From positions 3,162,001 through 3,226,000 of the forward strand of contig NZ_CP092483.1 of NCBI RefSeq assembly GCF_022429625.1: a DNA stretch of 64,000 nt. The letters run 5' to 3'. The stretch's first letter is position 1; each line of letters starts with the position of its first letter. The notes under the pieces were generated by a model. The model worked only from the letters and a program-made list of their open reading frames with translations, was not told the origin of the DNA and searched no databases. This document shows, piece after piece, positions 19,265 through 26,456 of the stretch. Position numbers and translations under genes: made by a program. The stretch is from Devosia lacusdianchii (GTDB lineage Bacteria; Pseudomonadota; Alphaproteobacteria; Rhizobiales; Devosiaceae).

Positions 19265-19343
19265 CCGCGCGACACCAGCCCTCGGCCGGCCATGCCGCTC
19301 CGGTCCCACCTGACGCATAGCGGTGGCAGATTTGAGGCCACTA

Positions 19344-20099
19344 TCATATCAACGGCCGCGTACGCTCAGGCAGGCCATCCCAGTCGGCGAGTTCCATCAG
19401 TCCCTCGACATCGAGCACCTCACAGGCGCGATCCAGCCAGCGGATCATCTTGCGTTCCGCGAGTTTTCGCAGGGTCTTGTTGGTATGCACGATCGAGAGG
19501 CCGAGCGTGTCGGCCACGTGCATCTGGGTGATCGGAATGTAAAGCGATCGCGACGGCGCCAGGCCCACCGATTCCGCCCGCTGGTGCAGAAACGCGATGA
19601 GATAGGCAGCCCGTTCCATGGCGGTACGCCGACCGAGGCTGAGCAGATGCTCGTCGAGCATGCGCTCTTCCTGCGCCGCCAGCCAGGTAATGTCGAAACC
19701 CAATCCCGGGTGATTGCGAAAAAGCTCGTCGAGGCGATTGCGTTGGAACACGCAGAGCACCAACGGCGACAACGCCTCCACCGAATGCTGCATCTCCCCG
19801 ATCACCGACCCCTGCAACCCCACCAGGTCCCCTGGCAGCATGTAATTGAGGATCTGCCGGCGTCCGTCAGGCAGCGATTTGTAGCGAAACGCCCATCCTG
19901 AGAGCAGCGTATACAGGTGGGCGCTATGCGCCCCTTCAGCCATCAACGTCGTGCCGGTTTCGGCAACCAGCTCACCGGTCTTGAATGACGAAACGAAGCG
20001 TAGCTCGGCCGGCTCAAACGCCCGGAAACTCGGCATTGCCCGCAGCGGACACTGCTCGCAAGGCACCCGGCGTCCGGAACTGGGAAGAACAAGACTCAA
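19344..20099 (-). CDS. Crp/Fnr-family transcriptional regulator
   Basis: A 251-aa regulator with an N-terminal cyclic-nucleotide-binding-like beta barrel (about 25-140), a dimer helix, and a C-terminal winged helix-turn-helix (about 170-230: ITQMHVADTLGLSIVHTNKTLR). The N-terminus has a CEQC pair at about residues 14-17, but no further cysteine spaced as in oxygen-sensing FNR, so a 4Fe-4S cluster is unlikely. Family relatives in Rhizobiales are usually annotated only as Crp/Fnr. An exact EcfG-type promoter lies 39 bases upstream, making this a likely secondary regulator of the general stress response. Confidence 0.87.
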   Translation of the reverse strand: MSLVLPSSGRRVPCEQCPLRAMPSFRAFEPAELRFVSSFKTGELVAETGTTLMAEGAHSAHLYTLLSGWAFRYKSLPDGRRQILNYMLPGDLVGLQGSVIGEMQHSVEALSPLVLCVFQRNRLDELFRNHPGLGFDITWLAAQEERMLDEHLLSLGRRTAMERAAYLIAFLHQRAESVGLAPSRSLYIPITQMHVADTLGLSIVHTNKTLRKLAERKMIRWLDRACEVLDVEGLMELADWDGLPERTRPLI

Positions 20100-20137
20100 T
20101 GGGCACCGCTATGATTTTGAAGAAGAACTTTCTGTGC

Positions 20138-20162
20138 AACGCGGTCGGCGGCGACCCGTTCC
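20138..20162 (-). promoter_or_regulatory. EcfG promoter for the Crp/Fnr-kinase-lipid kinase operon
   Basis: On the minus strand GGAAC (20162-20158) and CGTT (20141-20138) are 16 bases apart, an exact EcfG-type site upstream of the Crp/Fnr ATG at 20099. Confidence 0.8.
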
Positions 20163-20234
20163 ACACATGTCAAACTTAAATGACAGGTTCAGGTCGCGGT
20201 GGCCTAAGAAGGGCCTCAACCGCGGATCCACTAC

Positions 20235-20603
20235 ATGCTCAACGGCAAGACCGTCCTCGTCATCGAGGAAGAATTTCTCATTGCGCTCGACATCCAGCGG
20301 GTTCTGGAAACGCTCGGCGCCGGTCAGACGCTGTTTGCGCGTACTGTTCAAGAAGCCGATGCTATTGCAGCCCAAGGCACCGATATCGGCCTGGCCATCG
20401 TCGAGGTACGCGCTGGACCAGCGCCCTCCCTCGAGCTCACCCATGCCTTGGTCAAGAGCAAGGTCGCGGTCGTTCTGAGTACCGCCGACGTCTCACTGCG
20501 CCGCGGCCTGCCGCAATTGCCCGACATTCCGGTCGTCCTCAAGCCAATGGCCGAGGACGACCTGGTCGCCGCGATCGGGCTGGCGCTGGCCGCCCGTCCT
20601 TAG
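20235..20603 (+). CDS. Degenerate single-domain response regulator
   Basis: A 122-aa CheY-like receiver. The first strand and acidic pocket are VLVIEEEF, the switch Thr/Ser lies in VVLSTAD and the conserved Lys in LKPM. The phospho-acceptor Asp is replaced by Glu in LAIVEVRAG, so normal phosphorylation is unlikely; a Glu there can mimic the phosphorylated state. It is convergent with ecfG, the two overlapping by 4 bases at their ends. Single-domain receivers such as SdrG and MrrA feed into the general stress response of other alphaproteobacteria, and this may be a non-phosphorylated variant (inference). The ribosome binding site is weak. Confidence 0.78.
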   Translation: MLNGKTVLVIEEEFLIALDIQRVLETLGAGQTLFARTVQEADAIAAQGTDIGLAIVEVRAGPAPSLELTHALVKSKVAVVLSTADVSLRRGLPQLPDIPVVLKPMAEDDLVAAIGLALAARP

Positions 20604-21154
20604 AAAGAGTGGTTGTGCGTGGTGACCTGCGCCGAAACAGCATCAGGACCGTAGTCGGCTTCGCCGCTGATCTTGAGGATGTCTTGCAACCGGGTTCGCG
20701 CCCGGCTGACGCGGCTCTTCATCGTCCCCACCGCGCATTGGCAGATATCGGCGGCTTCTTCATACGAGAAACCCGACGCCCCGATCAGGATCACCGCTTC
20801 GCGCTGGTCATCGGGCAACTGGCCGAGGGCCTTCTTGAAGTCCTGCATATCCATCGAGCCATATTGCGACGGATGCACCGACAGGCGTTCGGTGAACGCG
20901 CCATCGCTGTCCTGCACTTCCCGGCCGCGCTTGCGCATCTGGCTGTAGAACTCATTGCGGAGAATGGTGAACAGCCACGCCTTGATATTGGTGCCCATCT
21001 CGAAGCTGGACTGCTTGGCCCATGCTTTCATGACGGTGTCCTGCACCAGGTCGTCTGCCTTGTCGTGCTTGCCGGTCAGCGACACCGCAAAGGCTCGCAG
21101 GCTTGGTAGCGTGGCAAGCATCTCGCGCTTGAACGAAGTCGGTTCAGCGGTCAT
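20600..21154 (-). CDS. ecfG: EcfG general stress response sigma factor
   Basis: An ECF sigma factor of 184 aa. Region 2 contains DDLVQDTVMKAWAKQSSFEMG and region 4 contains FSYEEAADICQCAVGTMKS, both typical of the EcfG (ECF15) group that runs the alphaproteobacterial stress response. The start at 21154 is chosen because acggag lies 8 bases upstream; the frame is open to 21319, but that segment is nepR in another frame. It begins 4 bases after the nepR stop, so the two are co-translated. NepR holds EcfG inactive; phosphorylated PhyR, encoded divergently, takes NepR away (family knowledge). Promoters of its type surround it in this window. Confidence 0.92.
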   Translation of the reverse strand: MTAEPTSFKREMLATLPSLRAFAVSLTGKHDKADDLVQDTVMKAWAKQSSFEMGTNIKAWLFTILRNEFYSQMRKRGREVQDSDGAFTERLSVHPSQYGSMDMQDFKKALGQLPDDQREAVILIGASGFSYEEAADICQCAVGTMKSRVSRARTRLQDILKISGEADYGPDAVSAQVTTHNHSF

Positions 21155-21158
21155 GCTG

Positions 21159-21380
21159 CTATTCTCCGTCACGAGCAGCATTTTTGGTCTTCTGCGCCTG
21201 CTCGGCATTGTCGAGCTTCTCGAGCAGATCCAGCAGCTGTTCAGGCACGCCTTCGTCCTGAACGGCACCATAGAGGGCACGCAGACGAGCCCCGATGTCC
21301 GTATTCGGACCCAGCCCATCGTCTGCCCGCCCCGCCTGCGTCCGCATACGTTGCTGGGTCACCAGTTTTTCCTTCATCAT
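21159..21380 (-). CDS. nepR: NepR anti-sigma factor
   Basis: A small anti-sigma factor, 73 aa from the ATG at 21380. The two-helix NepR core is visible: IGARLRALYGAVQDEGVPEQ, then LLDLLEKLDNAE. The frame extends to a GTG at 21416, but that has no ribosome binding site; ATGs at 21380 and 21377 follow acaagg and fit the usual 60-75 aa length. It precedes ecfG by 4 bases and is divergent from phyR, the classical order. It binds EcfG in unstressed cells and PhyR-P in stressed cells (family knowledge). Confidence 0.88.
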   Translation of the reverse strand: MMKEKLVTQQRMRTQAGRADDGLGPNTDIGARLRALYGAVQDEGVPEQLLDLLEKLDNAEQAQKTKNAARDGE

Positions 21381-21428
21381 GCCTTGTCTGACCGTCAGAT
21401 GTTTGATTTCGCCCACGTTTCGCCGATC

Positions 21429-21453
21429 AATGCGTCAAATTCAAAAAAGTTCC
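21429..21453 (-). promoter_or_regulatory. EcfG-like promoter of nepR-ecfG (one mismatch)
   Basis: On the minus strand GGAAC (21453-21449) is followed after 16 bases by CATT (21432-21429), one change from the CGTT consensus. It lies 49 bases before the nepR ATG, implying autoregulation of nepR-ecfG. Confidence 0.6.
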
Positions 21454-21461
21454 GGCGGGCA

Positions 21462-21486
21462 GGAACTTTTGAGCACAGCTATCGTT
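21462..21486 (+). promoter_or_regulatory. EcfG promoter of phyR
   Basis: GGAAC at 21462-21466 and CGTT at 21483-21486 with a 16-base spacer match the consensus exactly, 48 bases before the phyR ATG. Its -35 box forms a palindrome (aaaagttcc, 8 bases, ggaactttt) with the divergent nepR promoter. Confidence 0.82.
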
Positions 21487-21534
21487 TCCTGATTTCGTGC
21501 TCACGAGCCTAAAGCGTCACTGGGAGTTTACTAC

Positions 21535-22329
21535 ATGACTTTGTCCACGCGGATCGCTCCGCATCTGCCGTATCTGCGGCGGTTTTCGCGCGCTGTCACC
21601 GGGTCACAAACCTCGGGCGATGCTTATGTCGCCGCTACTCTCGAAGCTCTGATCGCCGATATCTCGCTCTTCCCCGAGGCATCCAGCGATCGCATCGCGC
21701 TCTATAAGCTCTTTTCGGCGCTGTTCTCCTCATCCTCTGTGCGGGTTCCGCAGCCCAATTCCAGCTATGTCTGGGAACAGCGAGCTGCCAGCAATCTGGC
21801 CAATCTCACCCCGCGCGCACGGCAGGCTTTCCTGCTGGTGGCCGTCGAGGGGTTCACCCATGCTCAGGCCGCCGAAATTCTCGGTGTCGCCGACAGCGAA
21901 TTCGCGCCATTGCTCGATGAGGCTTCGGTGGAGATTTCCCGCCAGGTTGCCACCGAAATCATGATCATCGAAGATGAACCGCTGATCGCAATGGATATCG
22001 AACAGCTCGTCGAAGGCCTCGGACACAAGGTGGTGAGCGTTGCACGTACCCACAAGGAAGCGGTGAGCCTGTTCAACCAGACCCAGCCGCGCATGATCCT
22101 CGCGGACATCCAGCTTGCCGATGGCAGCTCGGGCATCGACGCGGTCAATGACATCCTCAACACCCACTCTGTGCCGGTGATTTTCATCACCGCTTTCCCC
22201 GAACGCCTCCTCACCGGCGAGCGTCCCGAGCCGACCTTCCTCGTCACCAAGCCGTTCAATCCGGATATGGTGAAGGCGCTCATCAGCCAGGCGCTGTTCT
22301 TCGACGAAGGCTCGCGCGCCGCCGCGTGA
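21535..22329 (+). CDS. phyR: PhyR stress response regulator (sigma-like + receiver)
   Basis: The anti-anti-sigma factor of the general stress response, 264 aa, normal for PhyR. Residues 1-135 are the EcfG-like domain, with LTPRARQAFLLVAVEGFTHA in the region-4-like part. Residues 140-264 are the receiver: IIEDEPLIAMD, phospho-acceptor Asp191 in ILADIQLADG, switch Thr in FITAFPE, and Lys in TKPFN. Once phosphorylated it binds NepR and frees EcfG. The gene is divergent from nepR-ecfG with an exact EcfG promoter, giving positive feedback, and ends in a strong terminator at 22349. HWE-type kinases on both sides are likely inputs. Confidence 0.94.
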   Translation: MTLSTRIAPHLPYLRRFSRAVTGSQTSGDAYVAATLEALIADISLFPEASSDRIALYKLFSALFSSSSVRVPQPNSSYVWEQRAASNLANLTPRARQAFLLVAVEGFTHAQAAEILGVADSEFAPLLDEASVEISRQVATEIMIIEDEPLIAMDIEQLVEGLGHKVVSVARTHKEAVSLFNQTQPRMILADIQLADGSSGIDAVNDILNTHSVPVIFITAFPERLLTGERPEPTFLVTKPFNPDMVKALISQALFFDEGSRAAA

Positions 22330-22348
22330 TTGTGCCGCCACGTTACCA

Positions 22349-22372
22349 AGGCCGGGTTTTCCCGGCCTTTTT
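22349..22372 (+). terminator. Rho-independent terminator of phyR
   Basis: aaggccggg and cccggcctt form a 9-base-pair stem around a tttt loop, followed by a T run (tttttct). Confidence 0.9.
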
Positions 22373-22384
22373 TCTTGCTCCGCA

Positions 22385-22409
22385 GGAACCTGCAGAACAA
22401 TTACCCGTT
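22385..22409 (+). promoter_or_regulatory. EcfG promoter for the DUF1328 gene
   Basis: GGAAC at 22385-22389 and CGTT at 22406-22409 with a 16-base spacer form an exact EcfG-type site 31 bases before the small gene at 22441. Confidence 0.82.
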
Positions 22410-22440
22410 GTTTGTGCAGTAGTTTTTACGGAGAGTTTCA

Positions 22441-22605
22441 ATGCTCTACTATGCTCTCGTCTTCCTGGTGATCGCCCTTATTGCCGGCGTTCTGGGGTTC
22501 AGTGGCATCGCCGGCGCCTCCGCTGGCATCGCGCAAATTCTGTTCTTCCTGTTTCTCGCCTTCCTGGTCATCTCCCTCGTGGTCGGCCTCATCCGCCGCG
22601 TTTGA
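22441..22605 (+). CDS. DUF1328-family small membrane protein (YtjA-like)
   Basis: A 54-aa protein with two membrane helices (about residues 4-22 and 29-50) around [14 protein letters not shown], the DUF1328/YtjA signature. Function is unknown; relatives are widespread and often induced by stress. A ggag ribosome binding site precedes the ATG. It has its own exact EcfG-type promoter at 22385 and a terminator at 22637, so it is a stand-alone stress transcript directly after phyR. Confidence 0.88.
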   Translation: MLYYALVFLVIALIAGVLGFSGIAGASAGIAQILFFLFLAFLVISLVVGLIRRV

Positions 22606-22636
22606 TTTCGGTCGGTCGCGCGGGCTTTGCTTATGC

Positions 22637-22668
22637 AAACGGCCTCGCCTCCCGGCGGGGCCGTTTTT
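22637..22668 (+). terminator. Rho-independent terminator after the DUF1328 gene
   Basis: aaacggcc and ggccgttt pair across a G/C-rich loop that can itself pair (tcgcc with ggcgg), followed by a short T run. Confidence 0.82.
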
Positions 22669-22698
22669 GCTCTCTTCTAGCCGCTTAGGCGAGTATCC

Positions 22699-23679
22699 AT
22701 GATGTCCATTGAACCTCACGAAAAGCAGACCCAGATGAGGCTTCGGGCCTTGTCGGCAAGTTTGCTGGGACGTGGTGTGTCAGTGCTGCATCAGGACAAA
22801 GACCAACGTTTCGATCTGGTAGAGAACCCGCCGGTAGATTGGCGACCCGACAACTTGCTCGGTCTCCGCGACCATGAAATTCTGCCCGAACCGCTAGCCC
22901 GGCAGTTCGCCGACGCCATTGGCCTTTGTCTGCGCACCGGCGAAGCGCAGGTCATAGAGTTCAAGCTGGCCAATGGTACCGAGCGCCGCGATTTCCAGGC
23001 GCGCATGCTGCCCGACGAAGATGGGGTCACCACCATTCTGGCTGACGTCACCGAAGAGCGAAACCGCGAAGTCGCTCTGACCTCCCTCTTGCGGGAGGTG
23101 AGCCACCGCTCAAAGAACCTGCTCGCCATCGTGCAGTCTGTCGCCATGCAGACGGCTCGCCACAGCGAGGGAATCCAGGATTTCCTAAGCAAATTTCGCG
23201 GGCGCCTGCACGCCCTGTCTGGTGCCCAGGACCTCGTCACCGAAAGCAACTGGCGTGGCACATATCTACAGTCGCTGGTCACCTCGCAGCTCAGTCGCAT
23301 CGGCCATGGGGCCCTCGCCCATATGCGCGTCACCGGCGACAACCCTTTGCTCGGCCCCAATGCCTCGCTGCATATCGGCCTCGCCATCCATGAACTGGCC
23401 GCCAATGCGGTGCTACACGGCGCGCTGGCCGAAGGCCGGGCCGGCAATGTGTGGGTCGATGCCCGTATCGAGGAGAACCCCGACCATCCCGGCAGTCTTG
23501 TCATCGAATGGCAGGAAACGGGCATTGATGCCGGCAGGGCCCGGCAGGAGCCGCGTTTTGGCACCCTCGTCCTCGAACGCATCGTCCCGCTATCGGTGGG
23601 CGGCTCAGCCGACTACACAATAACCGCCGACAGCGTCCGCTACCGCCTGGTCGTTCCGGCCGATCAGTTCGAGCCCTGA
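22699..23679 (+). CDS. HWE/HisKA_2-type sensor histidine kinase with PAS domain
   Basis: A soluble 326-aa kinase. A PAS-like domain covers about residues 40-120 (ending ILADVTEER), then the phospho-acceptor His136 in REVSHRSKN, the N-box IHELAANAVLHGAL and a WQETG segment of HWE type. The C-terminal part fits a HATPase with a shortened G region. No membrane helix is seen. It lies just after phyR and the DUF1328 gene, so PhyR is the natural guess for its partner (inference). Its 3' end overlaps the convergent YdcF-like gene by 16 bases. Confidence 0.86.
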   Translation: MMSIEPHEKQTQMRLRALSASLLGRGVSVLHQDKDQRFDLVENPPVDWRPDNLLGLRDHEILPEPLARQFADAIGLCLRTGEAQVIEFKLANGTERRDFQARMLPDEDGVTTILADVTEERNREVALTSLLREVSHRSKNLLAIVQSVAMQTARHSEGIQDFLSKFRGRLHALSGAQDLVTESNWRGTYLQSLVTSQLSRIGHGALAHMRVTGDNPLLGPNASLHIGLAIHELAANAVLHGALAEGRAGNVWVDARIEENPDHPGSLVIEWQETGIDAGRARQEPRFGTLVLERIVPLSVGGSADYTITADSVRYRLVVPADQFEP

Positions 23680-24467
23680 GCCGGGAACATCTCGCTTGTC
23701 CGCCCTATCCACGAATAGGTGACGAGGCCGATCCACTCGCGGATCGCCACCCCGGTCGTGGTGACGTTCAGCACTGGATTGACGATGTCGAAGCCCACGC
23801 TTTCGTCGCCGCCGCTACGGTAGTCGGTCGGCCAGGCGATGACATCGAGCCCGACCTTGCGGAAAATGCCTATCGATCGTGGCATGTGAAATGCCGAGGT
23901 CACCAGCAGCACATTGCCCGACACCTCGCCGCCCAGCAGCGCCAGGGTCATCTTGGCGTTTTCGTCGGTATTGCGTGAATCCCCTTCTAGCACCAGTCGC
24001 GCCGGGTCGATGCCGAGCCCGGTGAAGAAGCGCTCGGCCGTCGTCGCTTCCGATTCCCCGTCCGGCACCATCAATCCCGAGCCGCCGCTCACCACGACCC
24101 GCGCCTCCGGATAGAGCTGCGCCAGCCGCAAAGTCTCGGTCAACCGGTCACCCGCTTCGGTTAGTTCCGGTATCTGCCGGCGGGTGCTGACCCGCCCCGA
24201 GGTCGCGCCGCCCAGCATGATGATCGCCGAAACCTGCTCAGGCATCTCGGCCGGTCGGACAAACCGGTTCTCGAGCGGCATGATCAGCAGCGCCCCGGCC
24301 GTCGTGAACGCGCTGACGCCCAGCAGGGTCAGCCCCAAAGCTCCCGCCACCAACCCGGCGCGGCGGCGATTGCGCAGCACCAGCAGCCAGGCCAGCAGGA
24401 ACAACAGAAAGGTGAGACTGACCGGCTGGACCAGAACCCAGAACACTTTGGAGAGGATGAAGAGCAT
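23664..24467 (-). CDS. YdcF/ElyC-like DUF218 membrane protein
   Basis: A 267-aa inner-membrane protein with two N-terminal helices (about residues 8-28 and 36-60) and a DUF218 domain from about residue 80: AIIMLGGATSG, VVVSGGSG, LEGDSRNTDENA and VTSAFHMPRS. The layout is that of the E. coli ElyC/SanA/YdcF group linked to envelope biogenesis; the ElyC form has this double-helix N-terminus. Specific function here is not known. It ends 16 bases inside the end of the histidine kinase gene on the other strand. Confidence 0.85.
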   Translation of the reverse strand: MLFILSKVFWVLVQPVSLTFLLFLLAWLLVLRNRRRAGLVAGALGLTLLGVSAFTTAGALLIMPLENRFVRPAEMPEQVSAIIMLGGATSGRVSTRRQIPELTEAGDRLTETLRLAQLYPEARVVVSGGSGLMVPDGESEATTAERFFTGLGIDPARLVLEGDSRNTDENAKMTLALLGGEVSGNVLLVTSAFHMPRSIGIFRKVGLDVIAWPTDYRSGGDESVGFDIVNPVLNVTTTGVAIREWIGLVTYSWIGRTSEMFPAQGSN

Positions 24468-24589
24468 TGATGGACCACGATAATTGCGGCCGCACCATAG
24501 GCCAGCCGAAGCATCATGACGAGGCGGAGATCTTGGGACAGCGCGACGCCGCCATCATTTCCGCTTGCTATCTCCGGCGCTTTTGCTTT

Positions 24590-24632
24590 TCTTGACGGCG
24601 GTCAAGATTGCCAGCCTCAAAATAAGGCAATC
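24590..24632 (+). promoter_or_regulatory. Tandem dyads upstream of the amino acid ABC operon
   Basis: tcttgac-ggcg-gtcaaga (24590-24607) is immediately followed by gattgcc (24606-24612) paired with ggcaatc (24626-24632). They lie 40-80 bases before the ATPase start at 24672 in an otherwise featureless 204-base gap. They may be operator sites; ttgacg could double as a -35 box. Confidence 0.45.
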
Positions 24633-24671
24633 GCCGGTCAGGAAGGCGCCCGCACCGCGGGCTAGGTAAGT

Positions 24672-25469
24672 ATGGCGCTAGCTGCATCCGCTGTCGCGGA
24701 AAAGTGGCCGGTCGTGGACATTCGCGACCTGCACAAATCATTTGGCGCTCTGGAAGTGCTCAAGGGCATTTCCTTTTCGGCCCGCGAGGGTGAAGTCGTC
24801 TCCCTGATTGGCTCGTCCGGCTCGGGCAAGTCGACGCTGCTGCGCTGCATCAACATGCTCGAAGTGCCCGATAGCGGTACGGTCGCCATCGACGGCGAGG
24901 AGATCAAGCTGCGCGGCGCCGCGCCGCATCGCCAGGTGGGCGACGAAAATCAGATCCGCCGCATCCGCTCCGAACTCGGCATGGTGTTCCAGAGCTTCAA
25001 CCTGTGGGCCCATCTCACCATCCTCGAGAACGTCATGGAAGCGCCGCTGATCGTCCAGCGCCGCAATCGGGGCGAGGTTGAGGAGGAGGCGCTCGCCATG
25101 CTGGCCAAGGTCGGCATCCGCGAGAAGGCCAACAACTATCCGGTCCAGCTGTCCGGCGGCCAGCAGCAGCGCGCCGCCATTGCTCGCGCCCTCTGCATCA
25201 ATCCGCGCGTCATGCTGTTTGACGAACCCACGTCGGCGCTCGATCCGGAGCTGGAGGTGGAAGTGCTGCGCGTCATCAAGATTCTCGCCGACGAAGGCCG
25301 CACCATGATCCTGGTCACCCACGATATGGATTTCGCGCGCTCGGTCAGCGATCGCGTCATCTTCCTGCATCAGGGCCGCATCGAGGAAGAGGGCTCGCCC
25401 GACGAAGTCTTCGGCGCCACGAAGTCAGCCCGCCTCAAGCAATTCCTCAACGCCGCCAGCCACGAATAG
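24672..25469 (+). CDS. Polar amino acid ABC transporter ATPase (HisP/OccP type)
   Basis: Cytoplasmic ATPase, 265 aa. Walker [10 protein letters not shown] is at residues 47-55, signature [15 protein letters not shown] near 160 and Walker [13 protein letters not shown] near 180, the sequence typical of amino acid importers. An insertion before the Q-loop (residues 75-95) is typical of the HisP/OccP subgroup for basic amino acids and opines. It opens an operon with a binding protein, two permeases and an AstE-like enzyme. Genes run in the order ATPase, binding protein, permeases, which is one of the common rhizobial arrangements. Confidence 0.92.
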   Translation: MALAASAVAEKWPVVDIRDLHKSFGALEVLKGISFSAREGEVVSLIGSSGSGKSTLLRCINMLEVPDSGTVAIDGEEIKLRGAAPHRQVGDENQIRRIRSELGMVFQSFNLWAHLTILENVMEAPLIVQRRNRGEVEEEALAMLAKVGIREKANNYPVQLSGGQQQRAAIARALCINPRVMLFDEPTSALDPELEVEVLRVIKILADEGRTMILVTHDMDFARSVSDRVIFLHQGRIEEEGSPDEVFGATKSARLKQFLNAASHE

Positions 25470-25525
25470 GCGGCGTTGAACGCCTCGCATCCAAACAAGA
25501 ACAACCAAAACCAAGGAGAAAACGC

Positions 25526-26278
25526 ATGAAGAAGCTTATCCTGGCGGCCGCCGCCATCCTGGCTCTCGGCTCCGCCACCCAGGCGCAGGAAACCGTGCGC
25601 ATCGCCACCGAAGGCGCCTACGCGCCGTGGAATTTCCTCGATGACGCCGGCAAGCCCGCAGGCTTCGAAATCGACCTGGCCGCAGCCATCTGCGCCCAGG
25701 CCGGCCTCACCTGCGAAGTCATCACCAATGACTGGGACTCGATTATCCCGAACCTGCTCGCCGGCAACTACGACGTGATCATGGCCGGCATGTCGATCAC
25801 CGCCGAACGCCTCGAAACCATCGACTTCACCCAGAACTACTTCCCGCCCGATCCGTCCAAGTTCGTCGCCGCTGCCGGCGCCGGCATTGATCCGGCGGCG
25901 CTTGAAGGCAAGCGCGTCGGCGTCCAGGGCGGCACCATCCAGGCCGCCTATGCCGAAGAAAACCTCGGCGCCACCAATACCGTGGTCTCCTTTGGGACTG
26001 CCGATCAGGCCATGGCCGACCTTGCCGCCGGCAATCTCGACACCATCCTGGCCGATGGCGCCTATCTGGAGCCCATCGTCGCTGCCTCCAGCGGCGGCAT
26101 CGAATTCGTTGGCGAAGATGTCATGATAGGTGACGGCGTCGGTGCTGGCGTGCGCAAGGACGAAGCCGAGCTCAAGACCAAGTTCGACGACGCCCTGACC
26201 GCCCTCAAGGCCGACGGCACCGTCGACAAGCTGATCGCCCAGTGGTTCGAAGGCCGTGGGCCGTACTTCGCCGAGTAG
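25526..26278 (+). CDS. Amino acid ABC transporter substrate-binding protein
   Basis: Periplasmic binding protein, 250 aa, of the HisJ/ArgT/OccT family. A Sec signal peptide covers about residues 1-20 (cleavage after TQA). The mature part begins ETVRIATEGAYAPWNFLD, with the family motif GFEIDLAAAIC and GVQGGTIQA in the second lobe. A strong ribosome binding site (aaggag) precedes the ATG. Basic amino acids or their derivatives are the usual ligands (family knowledge); the AstE-like enzyme in the operon hints at an N-acyl derivative. A repeat element directly after its stop may stabilise its mRNA relative to the permeases. Confidence 0.92.
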   Translation: MKKLILAAAAILALGSATQAQETVRIATEGAYAPWNFLDDAGKPAGFEIDLAAAICAQAGLTCEVITNDWDSIIPNLLAGNYDVIMAGMSITAERLETIDFTQNYFPPDPSKFVAAAGAGIDPAALEGKRVGVQGGTIQAAYAEENLGATNTVVSFGTADQAMADLAAGNLDTILADGAYLEPIVAASSGGIEFVGEDVMIGDGVGAGVRKDEAELKTKFDDALTALKADGTVDKLIAQWFEGRGPYFAE

Positions 26279-26293
26279 TTTACAACCACAGTT

Positions 26294-26434
26294 CTCACCC
26301 TCTCCCCCTGCGGGAGAGGGTGGATCGCGCATGGCGCGAGACGGGTGAGGGGTTGCCTCCGCATATGCCGACTATCAGATCAAAGCCCCCTCATCCGCCC
26401 CTTCGGGGCACCTTCTCCCGCAAGGGGAGAAGGG
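26294..26434. repeat. Intergenic palindromic repeat, family A mosaic, after the binding protein gene
   Basis: The element contains hairpins ccctctcccc-tgc-gggagaggg near its left end and ccttctcccgc-aa-ggggagaagg at 26411-26434, plus the pair gggtgagggg and ccccctcatc. It fills the 178-base gap between the binding protein and permease genes, a position where such elements are known in other ABC operons to stabilise upstream mRNA. Confidence 0.8.
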
Positions 26435-26456
26435 AAGCCAAGGCGCAGATACGCCC

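Noticed and set aside
20041..20100. GGAAC near 20072 as an eighth EcfG promoter on the plus strand
   Set aside because: No CGTT or close variant follows at 16-17 bases.
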